Shown piece after piece: positions 22,797 to 36,570 of a stretch of 64,000 nt of DNA. Location: positions 1,178,001 through 1,242,000 of the forward strand of contig JAMWBK010000003.1 in the NCBI GenBank assembly GCA_029953675.1. Direction: 5' to 3'. The stretch's first letter is position 1. Each line of letters opens with the position of its first letter. Made by a program: the position numbers and the translations under genes. Under the pieces are notes generated by a model. That model saw nothing but the letters and a program-made list of their open reading frames with translations. It was not told where the DNA came from and searched no databases. This stretch comes from Rhodosorus marinus. Its lineage: Eukaryota; Rhodophyta; Stylonematophyceae; Stylonematales; Stylonemataceae.

Positions 22797-23310
22797 CTAC
22801 GCTGGGGCCTTCTAAATCAGATCGAATGGGAAGGGCTTCCCCGTTGTTCTCGCCTTGTGAATACTTTTAGATGGAGTTTCCATTAAAGACGTTGGATCGA
22901 TCTTTCTAGCTCCGCCTTCTGAATCAGATCGAATGGGAAAGGGTTTCTCCGTTGCTTTCGCTTCGTGAATATTTTTAGATGCAGTTTCCATTAAGCACGT
23001 TGGATGTATCTTCTTAGGGTAGCCTTGGGAAAGGGTTTCCTCCGATACTTTCGCTTAGTGAATATTTTTAGATGCAGTTTCCATTAAGTAAGTTGGATGT
23101 ACCTTTTTAGGGTGGGCTTGGGAAAGGGTTTCCACCGTTACTTTCGCTTAGTGAATATTTTTAGATGCAGTTTCCCCGTAAGCTCGATGGATCGAAATCA
23201 TTTTAAGGCGGTCTTCTAAATCAGATCGAATAGGAAAGGGTTTCTTCATTGTTTTCGCTTAGTGAATATTTTTAGATGCAGTTTCCTTGAAGTATTTTCT
23301 TTCGATCTTT
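22797..23310 (+). repeat. Five-copy tandem repeat, 92-111 bp units
   Basis: Five units can be aligned on TTTTAGATG.AGTTTCC, with starts near 22865, 22973, 23067, 23159 and 23270. Each unit also has GGGAAAGGGTTTC.CCGTT and TTTCGCTTAGTGAATATT. Units 1, 2 and 5 contain an extra CTAAATCAGATCGAATGGGA-type block that units 3 and 4 lack, which explains the two unit lengths. It ends about 290 bases before the carrier gene. Confidence 0.85.
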
Positions 23311-23595
23311 TTATTCAACTCATCGCTTGATTTTCATTTGGCGATGATGACGCTGACGGTCCGTTGGGAATTAATGAGTAATAATTACGGTTTTTCTAGT
23401 ATATTGAGGAAACGGGGGATTCTCGATGAAGACGACGAAGCGATGAGTTGAAGAGCTGTGTTTGGTTTCATTGGGGTTGGAATCGGTTTTGTAAGTGGAG
23501 TGGGTTGGATACAAAGTAGCTACGATGCGTATTGGATTTTTGTGGAATTGTTTTTTGGAAGGATTTCTGTCTTGATTCTTGTTTGTTTGGTTAAG

Positions 23596-25061
23596 ATGAA
23601 GAAGGTAGAGGTTGACGATGGGATTGCGAGGTTTCTTCAGGCGTTTGAATCGATGAGCAAGCCATTTCCTGATGGATTGACGCTTGGGGAGCATCTGGTT
23701 GCGGGTAGGTCTCCTCTCCTTGGTTTCTTCGGGAGCTGTTTGTCCACGTTTTGGTGCTTGCTCCGAATTGCATTTGAGTTGATTTTTGGCATTTTGATTT
23801 CTCGAATTTGGTTGAAACGCTGCAGGTGCAGTCGCTACTGGGGCCTCAGTCTTTGCCATGCATCCTATGGACACAATCAAGACGTTCATTCAAAAGACTC
23901 GAGTATCGGATGGGGTTGAGGTCGTAAAGAAACTGAACATTTTCAGCGCTTCTGGACAGCTAATCAAGGAGAGCGGTACGATTTCAACATTCTGATATAC
24001 AAATTCTTAATACAAATCTGGCAAAGAACTTCTTCAAAATCTTCGCTGCGTTCCTGACGCTGAGTGGCCTAAGACTCCCTTCACAGGTCCTCTCGGTTTC
24101 TACAAAGGCGTGGGTCCGAACGTTTTCGGTCAAGCACCCGCTGGAGCTGTGAAGTTTGCCGCCTTTGAAGGCCTGAGCATTTGGGCCGACCGGAAACTGT
24201 TCGAAACAAAGAAGCTTGGGACAAATCTGAAACCCTTGGTGGATCTTGGATGCGCTGCTATCGCTTTTTGTGTATGCAGCGTTGTCCTGGTTCCAGGAGA
24301 GGTACCGAGAGGGACAACAAAAAAAAGCAGGAGTTGCCAAGAAACATCCTAAGCCGTTTGCATTACTTTGCATTACTCTGCGTTACTCGGTCGCTTCAGG
24401 TAGTCAAACAGAGACTCCAAGCTGGTATTTATTCAGGCTCCAGAGAAGCCCTAAGATCTATCTGGACCGCGGAAGGTGCGCGTGGATTCTATACAGGGTT
24501 TTCTGCGACTCTAGCGAGGGATGTACCCTATACGATGCTTGAGTTTGGTCTTTACCATCAGTTCAAGAGGTAAGCGTACGCGATCAAGGTTCTCCCTTAA
24601 CTGATTGGCTGATGATGAATGTCGATTCGCGTGACTTTTTTAGAGTTCTAAGGTGGATCATTAGCAAGGACAAACTTTCAAGTCAAGAAGAGCTGATGAT
24701 GGGTGGTCTGGCGGGAGGATTTACTGGATTTGTGACGACGCCATTGGATGTAGCGAAGACGAGAATCATGACTCAAGCTGTGGGTTCTAGTCATAGGTAG
24801 GTTATGGATGGTTGATACCCCACTAGCTGGGGGAGTTTCGTGTGGACTATTGTTTGACGTGTTCCTGTTGAATGGCATAGGTATAAGAACTTTCTTGAAG
24901 CCATGGTTGATATAACAAGAAAAGAAGGACTCGCGGCAAACTTTAGGGGTGGTACTGCGAGAGTTTTGTGGCTGGTTCCGTTCACTGCGATATATTTTGG
25001 AGTTCATGAGAAGAGCAAGAGGATGTTGCTCAAGCGGTGCGGTTCAACCTCTTCTCAATGA
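23596..25061 (+). CDS. Mitochondrial carrier, SAM-carrier type (SLC25A26-like)
   Basis: Six exons (23596-23704, 23826-23975, 24087-24301, 24400-24569, 24644-24796, 24881-25061) give 325 residues. Three tandem carrier repeats are visible, each with a P-x-D/E-x-x-K/R motif: HPMDTIKT, PGEVVKQRLQAG and TPLDVAKTRIMTQ. The EVVKQR form of the second motif together with DVPYTMLEFGLY and a final LVPFTAIYFGVHEKSKRML is most like S-adenosylmethionine carriers, which import SAM into mitochondria or plastids in exchange for S-adenosylhomocysteine. Substrate assignment is inference from these contact motifs; a mitoferrin-like or orphan carrier is the alternative. The 36-residue N-terminal exon is longer than in many SAM carriers but is not clearly a presequence. 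Confidence 0.86.
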
Positions 25062-25853
25062 ATCATATTACTTGCTTTTCAGATCTAAAGGTATTGCTTT
25101 TGCTTGCCGTGTTACCGCTCGTCTCACTCGTAGGAAAGGGCACGTGATCAGTCATCAAATGGTTCGTTCGAAGAGGATGCAACAGGCCAATTGCTAGTTG
25201 GCTTTTCTTCTTAGAACCCTTGGCGTCGCTGTCATAGGCGCAATCTCCTGTGGACGGCCCTCGCCTAGATGCTCGTGAGCGACCTTGGAGTGGCATCCAA
25301 CTCGAGGCCTAGGTTCTCGTCTCAGTCCGAAATTGATTCTCTTGATTGCGCTCGGTACTGAGGACTTTTGTACCTGCATCAACCCATGATAATTTTTTTG
25401 TATGTCCTCCCTGGCTCTGGTCGTACAGGAAACGGATCCAGGGAGACTCTGTAAAACGAAGCAACAACTTTTTACTTCTTCCCATCCTAGGTTGTTGCAC
25501 ATCAACATCGACAAACCGCAGGCGCAAGAGCGGCTTGCAGCGTTCAGTAGAGACAAAGTGAAACGCTCAGGGGAGTGATTTCTTCTTAAGAGGCTTCTCA
25601 AGTTATAGATCTCAAACCCATTTGTGATTAATGGATTTCCTCAACTCATTCCTTCTATCTACAAAGTTCGAGTTTGGATGAGGGGCGGCGATGCCAAATA
25701 CTTTTTTTTTAAGTCACATTTCATAGATAAGCATCGTGCACTCCTCATAGAGCGGACTCACGAATTTTCGGTAATTTTGCAGACGGACGTAGCGACTTCT
25801 TATGTGTCTCCTGTTCAATCAGTCCAAACAAGACTGGAGCAACTAGTCCGGTC
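25062..25853. other. Intergenic between convergent genes
   Basis: No gene is recognised. A 135-codon minus frame (25194-25601) has no recognisable domain. Confidence 0.5.
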
Positions 25854-27157
25854 TCATTTGTCTGTTCTGGTCCTTTGATTTCTGATTTGCTTATTGTGCT
25901 TCCTGAGAAGCTCTGTTAGTTCACTGTGTGCATCAGCTTTGCGTTTTCGTGGTGGTACATGTGCCGTTCTTGATGACGTAAATTCAACCTGCGTGGGATT
26001 GGAGCAAAATTCGTCAGCCTTGTTCCACCGGAGTAGCAGGGCACTTCCACCGTCAAGGCCATACACAAGAAAATGAACCGATGGCCACGTACCCTTGATT
26101 TGTGTCTTGTTTGAGCCACTTGCTGTACTTTAGAGGGCCTACTAGAGAGATTCTCCTTATCAGCTTCGTCGGGTCTTTCTGCCTTTACCCTAAGCGATGT
26201 CTTCTCTGATTCCCTCGTTCGAACCTGTTCAGGACCAGCGGTGACCGAAGCAGAGGCCGCAGGCGGAGCATTTGCCATGGTTCTTGTTCTTGTTCTTAGG
26301 TTTTCGGGGTTACTGTTGTTCGATTGACAACTGTTTGGCGCAGATACTTGATGCAACTGGTTTTGTGACCTCCGGCGCTTCCTCGCTTCTCGAACTTTTC
26401 TGTTGTGTTCTTCCAGCATCTTTTGAAGACCAGACTCTTCGTTGTCATTTAAATATGCAACAGGATGACCTTTGTTTGGTTCATCGACTGCGTTCATCCG
26501 CGGCGGTGACACGGTCACGGACGGCTCTGCATTTGGTACACTACGTTGTCTTGCCTGGACTTTGGTTAGCCTTTCCTCACGCTTTCGCGCTTCCAGCTCG
26601 CGGTTGTGCTTCCTCAATAAAAGTTCTACCTCCCGTGCCTGTCTTTCCTCTCTCATTGGATGGACAACCGGATCCCGCCTCCTCTTTCGTGCTGGAGCTG
26701 GTTCCTCATCTTCCCCATCATCGAATTTCAGGACACGCCTGGTCTTGTCCTCTTCAAACACCGTCTCCACCGGGGGAGAACCTTTTCTCCTCACCCGTCT
26801 CGCTGAACCAGATAATGGTGTCTTTAGAAGAGACCTCGAAGTTCTCGAGTCTAGATCAGGGCTCTTGAGAATCCCTGAGTTGTCTTTGTTCGGGCTTGCT
26901 ACTATGGAGTCGACAGCGTTTTGTCGACGAGCTCCTTGTGGTTCTCCCCATTCACTTGGGCTCAGTACCGGTTGAAGAGACGGTCTCTCCTCTGGCTCGT
27001 GAAGCGGATGCTCCCTCTCAAACCAGTCCGATCCTGTTTCCTGATCGACATCCTCATAACGCAGGTCCTGCTCCAGCTCAACAGCCAAGTTGCAGTATCT
27101 CGGAGCTGAGAATTCAAAGGAGGATCCCGGCCTCCCTCGGTCAAAAGTATTCACCAT
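25854..27157 (-). CDS. TPX2-like spindle protein with Aurora-binding N-terminus
   Basis: Exons 27157-26093 and 25988-25854 give 399 residues. The start reads FEFSAPRYCNL (14-24) followed after about 20 acidic residues by DWFEREHP (44-51). This matches the bipartite Aurora A-binding signature of TPX2, YxYxAPxxFxxF then WF, in the form seen in plant homologues. Further on are proline-directed sites (ILKSPDLDS, LLKTPLSG), basic clusters such as PARKRRRDP, and three copies of a basic helix-like motif: ELLLRKHNRELEARKRE, KMLEEHNRKVREARKRR and ELLRKHNKQIRNQ. TPX2 activates Aurora A and promotes spindle microtubule nucleation under importin/Ran control. The usual C-terminal TPX2 repeats (KLRTEER type) are not evident, so the LL.KHN repeats may replace them. 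The assignment rests on a short motif and remains moderate. Confidence 0.55.
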
Positions 27158-27980
27158 GGCGACCACAAAATAATATCGATCACCTCAACATCAGTCAAAT
27201 CTATTCAAACCCGAAACTAAGTCCTTTCCCAACGAGCAATAGCCTTCTCCCCATAAGCCCACGACTCCAAAAAAAATTCGCGACCTTCCAACCTACCTTA
27301 TTCCTTTGGGACAACAGCTAGTACCACTATCTAAACCTAGAGATATGAACTATACGTGCAATCATCTGGATTGATGTCCCTTAAGAACGATCCGTTAACA
27401 CCACACATCCCTTCGCCCAAACTGTCCAGTCCCTTCTCCAAGCACACCCTAAACCGGCAACCCAGGGTCTCCCAGCGCACGCCGCTGGCTGTGCCTCCAG
27501 TTCCCAATGTGAATCTCTCCCAGTCTGTCCCAATTTGACCCCTTCACTTTTTCCCTTCTCTTCATAGTCATTGACCTGATGCTATCGCAAACACCTACTA
27601 CAACTGCCCCGCCCCAAGACCCTGCCTGCATCCCAGTCCCCCAAAACGGCTCAAACTCACTCCCAGCTCCATGTACCCTCCCAAGATTTAAACAAACAAG
27701 AAACGCCCCCCCTGAATCTAAATCCTCAACAAGTACAATCACTGAAATACGTACTATTTGTTGACTTTGTTTCAGCTTATCGATGCTCTCACAAGGCCTG
27801 GGAAGGTGAAGATTACTAGCCGTTACATTTGCCAGATATTGATTTTTGTTTATAAAAAGTAGTTTTGAAAAACTCATGTTTTTCGGTATATCCAACACAC
27901 GTACGGAGGGGGTTGAGAAAATTTGAAGACTGAAAAAGATTTGTTTAGATAATTAGTTTGGGGCGGTTGTACTTGGAAAC
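27158..27980. other. Intergenic between divergent genes
   Basis: No gene is recognised. It contains the promoters of the TPX2-like gene (leftward) and of the small gene at 27981 (rightward), plus an unassigned minus frame (27449-27898). Confidence 0.45.
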
Positions 27981-28395
27981 ATGAATACAGGGGTAGATGA
28001 ACAATCCAATGGATCCTGTTTATTGATTATTTTATGGGTTCGGAGGTTCGGTGCCAGCTTTGTGGTTGCGATTCTCGTCTTTCATGATGATCACTGGGAT
28101 GCCTCTGGCTGGACTGTTCAGGTAGGATATCTACGCTAGCGACGCAGTCGAAGTGACTACCGTTCAATGCATTGCTGACTCAATGTCGAAAACTGCTTCT
28201 TCACATCACGGAAGCGTGCGGATATAGTCTATCATATGGTTGGCAAAGCCTGCAGTTCAGGAGAGGCGTGGTGTTTGCTTCGGAGCGTGTGAAGCAGCGG
28301 AGAGTGGGGCTTTTCCTGCTCTTCAGCCATACCAGGTTCCGCTTCTTCCGGTTTACTTTGAGCATCCTCGAGAAACTGCGGCTAGATTTGGCTAA
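27981..28395 (+). CDS. Small spliced membrane protein, unknown
   Basis: Exon 27981-28121 encodes MNTGVDEQSNGSC followed by a hydrophobic stretch (LLIILWVRRFGASFVVAILV) that could be one membrane helix. It ends at CAG/gtagga. Two in-phase acceptors exist, after gatatag near 28228 and after gttcag near 28261. Both lead to the same frame, which ends in PALQPYQVPLLPVYFEHPRE and stops at 28395. The coding style and phase are convincing, but I recognise no family. It converges with the pyrophosphatase-like gene, with 46 bases between stop codons. Confidence 0.38.
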
Positions 28396-28441
28396 GTAAT
28401 GTGTACTTCTACATACATTAGTTCTAATGATAGAGTGTACT

Positions 28442-29896
28442 TTAAATTTTCTTGTTTACGAAAACGTTGTCCACGGTTTTCGCCGTGCCGTTATTTGGGC
28501 TGGGTTCGATTTCGAGCAGCTTACATATTGTGGCGTAAACATCCACCGATTTGAAGTTGTCTATTCTCCGACCATCAGATGGGAAACCGGGGCCGTTCGC
28601 TATAAATATCGCTTGCATGTTCTGTTCATCATTTGCAAAGCCGTGGTCCCCCCAAACGTCCGATTTTTGATCAAGGATGGATTTGTAGAAAAGGCTTACC
28701 CCCGGTTTGCAAAGGCTAACCACTGGAGGTCGAAAAAGAAGTGCATCCTTGTAATGCCAATTGGTCGGTGTATCTTCGACCATCATGACCTGAACACCAC
28801 CTGCGGCTTGAACTGCTTGGAGAGATTGAAAGAGCTGGCTCGAGGATGTACCATTTGTTGGGAAAAACTGTCCAAGAGGACTGGTTGCAGGAGAGATGAA
28901 GTCGTCCGTGCTCACCAAATCGTCGAACACCAAAGCATCAGCTTTTTTCATCTCCTGCATTCCATGATCGCTCACCACCACGACGCTAGTTCGATTGCTG
29001 AACGGCTGAGCGTGAATCTTCTCGATTAGTTCCCCGAGTGCCGCGTCTGCATCTTGGACTGCCTTCCTCACTTGCTCACTGTTTGGGCCGTGCTCATGGC
29101 CATTTCTATCCACATAATTCAAGTACAGCGTCACCAGCCTAGCTTCACGATCACCCGGCATGCCTTTACCTCCCAAGAAATTTATCACCTGGTTTACCCT
29201 CTTTTCATACTTCATCTCAGGATCATAGTCGAGGTAAACGTCTGGGGTAGAGAAACGGTCGGAGACTACTTCCGAGCCTGGCCAAAAGGCTGCCGCAGTA
29301 GTCAACCCAGCTCGCTTTGCTGTGCTCCACAAGGGGTCCCCAAACCACCACTTCGGATTCTTGTGATCAAAAACTGTGAAGAACGTTTCATCCCGAACGT
29401 CGTACATGTTGTTGTCAATGATGCCATGCCACGCTGGGTACAAGCCGGTCACAATGGACCAGTGGTTGGGAAACGTCTTGCTCGGCATTACCGGCTGCAT
29501 ATGAGTTGCTGATACTCCGCTTTCGCGTAGCTTTCGTAAAGTGGGTGCCAATGGCTTTCCCTCATCGTCTTTGAGGTCCAGATAATCCCATCGAAACCCA
29601 TCTATTGAAACCAGCACTACAGATGCCTTACTTATATCCAAGCTCTCATCTGTAGCGGGAACCGTCGCATCAGCATCGATCGAAGGATAGATCGCTCTCA
29701 AGATCACCGTGCCCACCACAAATGCTGCCGAAACAGATATTAAATATAAAATAACACGCTTCCAGAGGCCAGGTCTCGTTCTCCCCGTAATCAGACCGGA
29801 TCGCTCACCCTCAATCACATCATCATCTTCCACGCGAACCGGGAAATCATCCTCCACAGGAATTGGGAAATCTTCTTCATCCTGCTCAATATCCAT
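28442..29896 (-). CDS. Ectonucleotide pyrophosphatase/phosphodiesterase-like
   Basis: A single-exon gene of 484 residues. A type II signal anchor lies at about 47-68 (RVILYLISVSAAFVVGTVIL). The catalytic domain of the alkaline phosphatase superfamily follows. VSIDGFRWDYLD gives the first metal ligand; PSKTFPNHWSIVTGLYPAWH carries the nucleophilic Thr and the Asn of the NPP family; YVDRNGHEHGP, VVVSDHGM and WGDHGF supply the remaining Asp/His metal ligands. ENPP enzymes cleave phosphodiester or pyrophosphate bonds of nucleotides or choline phospholipids on the cell surface or in the lumen. No somatomedin-B or nuclease-like domain is present, so it resembles the minimal ENPP4/5 or plant NPP layout. 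All expected two-zinc ligands appear intact. Confidence 0.94.
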   Translation of the reverse strand: MDIEQDEEDFPIPVEDDFPVRVEDDDVIEGERSGLITGRTRPGLWKRVILYLISVSAAFVVGTVILRAIYPSIDADATVPATDESLDISKASVVLVSIDGFRWDYLDLKDDEGKPLAPTLRKLRESGVSATHMQPVMPSKTFPNHWSIVTGLYPAWHGIIDNNMYDVRDETFFTVFDHKNPKWWFGDPLWSTAKRAGLTTAAAFWPGSEVVSDRFSTPDVYLDYDPEMKYEKRVNQVINFLGGKGMPGDREARLVTLYLNYVDRNGHEHGPNSEQVRKAVQDADAALGELIEKIHAQPFSNRTSVVVVSDHGMQEMKKADALVFDDLVSTDDFISPATSPLGQFFPTNGTSSSQLFQSLQAVQAAGGVQVMMVEDTPTNWHYKDALLFRPPVVSLCKPGVSLFYKSILDQKSDVWGDHGFANDEQNMQAIFIANGPGFPSDGRRIDNFKSVDVYATICKLLEIEPSPNNGTAKTVDNVFVNKKI

Positions 29897-31048
29897 CGTT
29901 AACCTTCAACCACGAAAAAAACCCCACTAGCCGCAGACCGCTCGATCCAGCCACTACCTCCAAACATATCCAGAGCTATCAGAAAGTACTAGTCATCATC
30001 TCAAAACCCATCCTAGCAGAAGATAATCCACCTTCCATCCAGCTTCATACTCATCTTCATGCGGTGTCCGTTAACAATGCCGGCGATTGATTTGAAAGAC
30101 TCTCCTGCAAAGCTTGTGGTATCTAAGCCTCGTAAAAAGCCAGCCTGCTGCATGAGGACGAGCTTATCCTTGCTTCAACCTGCCTGAACAGCTAGTGAAA
30201 GAAGTACTTTTTAAGCCGAGAGAGTCCGCTCTCTCATCAACAGCACAGCCAAGTTCCCGGCTGAAGCTTCAAACCAACTCTGCGAAACGTTGTCGTCGTG
30301 TTGGTTTCCATTCAGCCCGTTGTGAGAGAGGTTCACACAAGCACGTTCAGTTTATGTTCCTAAACGGACAGAAATATTTATTTAAAGTAGAGTAGAAACA
30401 GAAACCGCCTTTCTCATCTTCATCTGACGAGAGGCCTTCTGGCTAGAGCTTCGCTCTGTTAGTCGGCTTGTCAGTGCTTTCCAATCGCGAAAGGCTGTGA
30501 GAGGGCAATAAAGTCGTCATGTTGTGCTCTAGAATCAAGTCCACAATCTCTGTTCCAGATTATAGACTCGTCAAAATACAAGAAACATGAAGAGAGTTGT
30601 TTTTTTTCTTATCAAAGGCAAAAACTCGTCGTCCACTCCATACTGGACAAAGTCCAGTATGGAATTCGCCACCAGTCCGTACAAGGACATCGATGTGGCG
30701 AAGCTCGCCAAGAGTACTTTCACCTTTCTAAGACGAGGCTAATGCTGGAGAGGAATCCGATCATTTTTCTATGTTTCTCCCTCAGCATGAGCTGACTAGA
30801 GCGAATTCACTGCTTGAAGCTCCTTAGGTTGTAACCTCTTCGTAATCTCGCGAGGAGGGGACATTTAGATATCAATGGGACAAATATCTCCGGGGAAGAG
30901 GGTGAGTGGTGTTGATGACTGGACATGTTTTTGGGAGTGAAAGCACGTAGTTGAGGCAACGTCTGTTTGCTAAGACTAATTCCTCATCGTTATTTGAAGC
31001 TGTTCGTTGTTATCTTTGCATGGTGCGATCATTGTCTTGTATGTGAGA
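29897..31048. other. Intergenic between divergent genes
   Basis: No gene is recognised. A 36-codon frame starts with ATG at about 30078 (MPAIDLKDSPAKLVV...) but has no support beyond its start codon. Confidence 0.45.
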
Positions 31049-31852
31049 ATGGATTGTTTCGAAATATGCTTTGTGCGAACAGCCAGCTGTTCGTCATTTT
31101 TCGGTTCGAGGATGTCCTGTTGTTCAGGTCGGAGCCCTGGAGGAATATTGGAAAATGGTAGTGGACAGTGGAGGAGGAAATGGCGTGTGGAAATGTGGAC
31201 TCCAGGCGAACTTTTCGAGTTTGTAATGCAGCCGAAAGTTCTGATACCTTCTGTCACGGTTGGTTCATTCGCAATCTCAACTCAATGGTTTGACTATGGA
31301 CCAAGGAAACGGGAGGGCAATAGTCGTCTAAGTGAGCCATTTGTTCTTCGAGTGAAGAACTCAGGGCAAAAGAAGGTAATCGAATTGCCCAACGGCGTTG
31401 GATTCGGTGTCGAGAACGGCGAGACCCTCCTCAGAGCAAGAAATCGTGAGGAATTATTTGCCATCACGAAGACACTAGAACGAACGTTGGAATCTGCGTG
31501 CGCTTACGAAGTATTCCAGTGCACTTCAACCAGTGTCTCGTTCGTACGCTCCTTTCCTGGCAGACCGATAAACGCCTGGCAAGGAGAATTCCCGGATGGC
31601 CAAGTCAGCGATCTAGATGAGGTTTGGAGCAAATACTTTCTGTTATTTCTGGAGGATATAGATCGACAATGGATCAGCTATCGAGATCGGCTTGCTCTTA
31701 TCTCCAAACGAACCGAGGCAGAGTGTCGGCTTTGTGGTGGCTTGGGTAAGGTAAAATGCAGCAGGTGCGGAGGAGCTGGAGGAGAATGCGAGGTCTGCAC
31801 TGGACAGGAGCGGGTCGAATGTAAGTGGTGTCAGGGTAGTGGTGTTGCTTAG
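31049..31852 (+). CDS. DnaJ-type cysteine-rich zinc-finger protein without J domain
   Basis: A single frame; the first ATG at 31049 gives 267 residues. In-frame ATGs at 31109 and 31193 are possible alternatives. The N-terminal 50 residues are rich in Ser, Arg and Cys and could be a transit peptide. The middle (MWTPGELFEF... to ...DRLALISKR) is unrecognised but folds plausibly as a compact alpha/beta region. The C-terminus contains four paired-cysteine motifs: CRLCGGLGK, CSRCGGAGG, CEVCTGQ and CKWCQGSG. This is the DnaJ central zinc-finger pattern CxxCxGxG. Stand-alone versions in plants (for example BSD2-type proteins) act as plastid assembly chaperones or disulfide-linked factors. That role here is inference. 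Confidence 0.72.
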   Translation: MDCFEICFVRTASCSSFFGSRMSCCSGRSPGGILENGSGQWRRKWRVEMWTPGELFEFVMQPKVLIPSVTVGSFAISTQWFDYGPRKREGNSRLSEPFVLRVKNSGQKKVIELPNGVGFGVENGETLLRARNREELFAITKTLERTLESACAYEVFQCTSTSVSFVRSFPGRPINAWQGEFPDGQVSDLDEVWSKYFLLFLEDIDRQWISYRDRLALISKRTEAECRLCGGLGKVKCSRCGGAGGECEVCTGQERVECKWCQGSGVA

Positions 31853-32067
31853 AAGGGGTTTTAACTGTATTTCGTCATTGAGCCTGATGGCGATGGGAAC
31901 AAATTTGTAGAAGCCTACCGGTTTTGCGTGACTGGTTAGGTCGTTGCGCTCGATGTAGGAACTAGTAATAGAGCTTTGTTGTAACTTTTAGATAATTATA
32001 TGGATTCACAAGGGGCCTGGAAAAGTTTGAGCGATCTCAGCACATGCTCGAGTAGGGCCATATTTAT

Positions 32068-32454
32068 TTAAGCAAAGGCACCATACAGGACTCCCAGAAG
32101 AGCGAAACATACGGCGTGGTAGCCCTGATGAATAAGCTGTAAGGCAATAGGTCGTTTCTCAAAAAGTCCATGCATTAGCTGCGTCGAGAAGAGCAGCAGG
32201 CCAAATAGAATACCCCATCCCAAGCCCAGGAGGGCGGTGTGCGCGTTCGCCACGTCCAGGACGAAGAGAAATATCGGAGTTGAAATAAGAGGTCCGACTA
32301 CTATAGATGCAATAGCCGAAGGGCTGGGTTCCAACTCCTTCGTATTCCCGAACGCGTTCAGCGCGAACGCCTCTTTGAACATCAACTGTTCATACCAGAT
32401 CGCGCCCAAAGCCATCTGCAAGACAACTCCTCCAGCTATCGCCAACGGATGCAT
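32068..32454 (-). CDS. DUF1761 membrane protein
   Basis: A 128-residue intronless gene with four hydrophobic helices. It starts HPLAIAGGVVLQMALGAIWY, with the characteristic G.iWY...F motif of DUF1761. It also has a Gly-rich LGLGWGILFGLLL helix and QLIHQGYHAVCFALLGVLYG near the end. No function is established for the family, which is most common in bacteria and fungi. It converges with the zinc-finger gene. Confidence 0.75.
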   Translation of the reverse strand: MHPLAIAGGVVLQMALGAIWYEQLMFKEAFALNAFGNTKELEPSPSAIASIVVGPLISTPIFLFVLDVANAHTALLGLGWGILFGLLLFSTQLMHGLFEKRPIALQLIHQGYHAVCFALLGVLYGAFA

Positions 32455-36297
<3,843 letters not shown>

Positions 36298-36570
36298 GAA
36301 GCTGATTTCTCGGATGGACAAATACAGAACTAGAGTAGAGACGTTCGCGGCCCGCGAACACGAGGCTTCGAACGGAGGATGACATTCTACAGACATCCAC
36401 TTGCATTCCTATCCGCAGTACCTTTTGGCGCTTTCGTTAAGAGGGGGCGGGGCGGGAGCTTAATCCTCAGTAGCCTGCGAAAATATAAAAGATTATTTAC
36501 GATAGTCTTTCTTCTATTTGATTCTCCAAAAATGTAAACATCCAAAGCTGCGGGCAACTAGCCGACCACG

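Noticed and set aside
24246-24542. A second plus frame overlapping the carrier gene that reads through an intron.
   Set aside because: It lacks carrier motifs, whereas the spliced frame restores EVVKQR in phase.
26272-27321. Several plus-strand frames of 140-200 codons antisense to the TPX2-like gene.
   Set aside because: Ser/Arg-rich mirror frames with no domain; the minus frame has the Aurora-binding motif and a matched splice pair.
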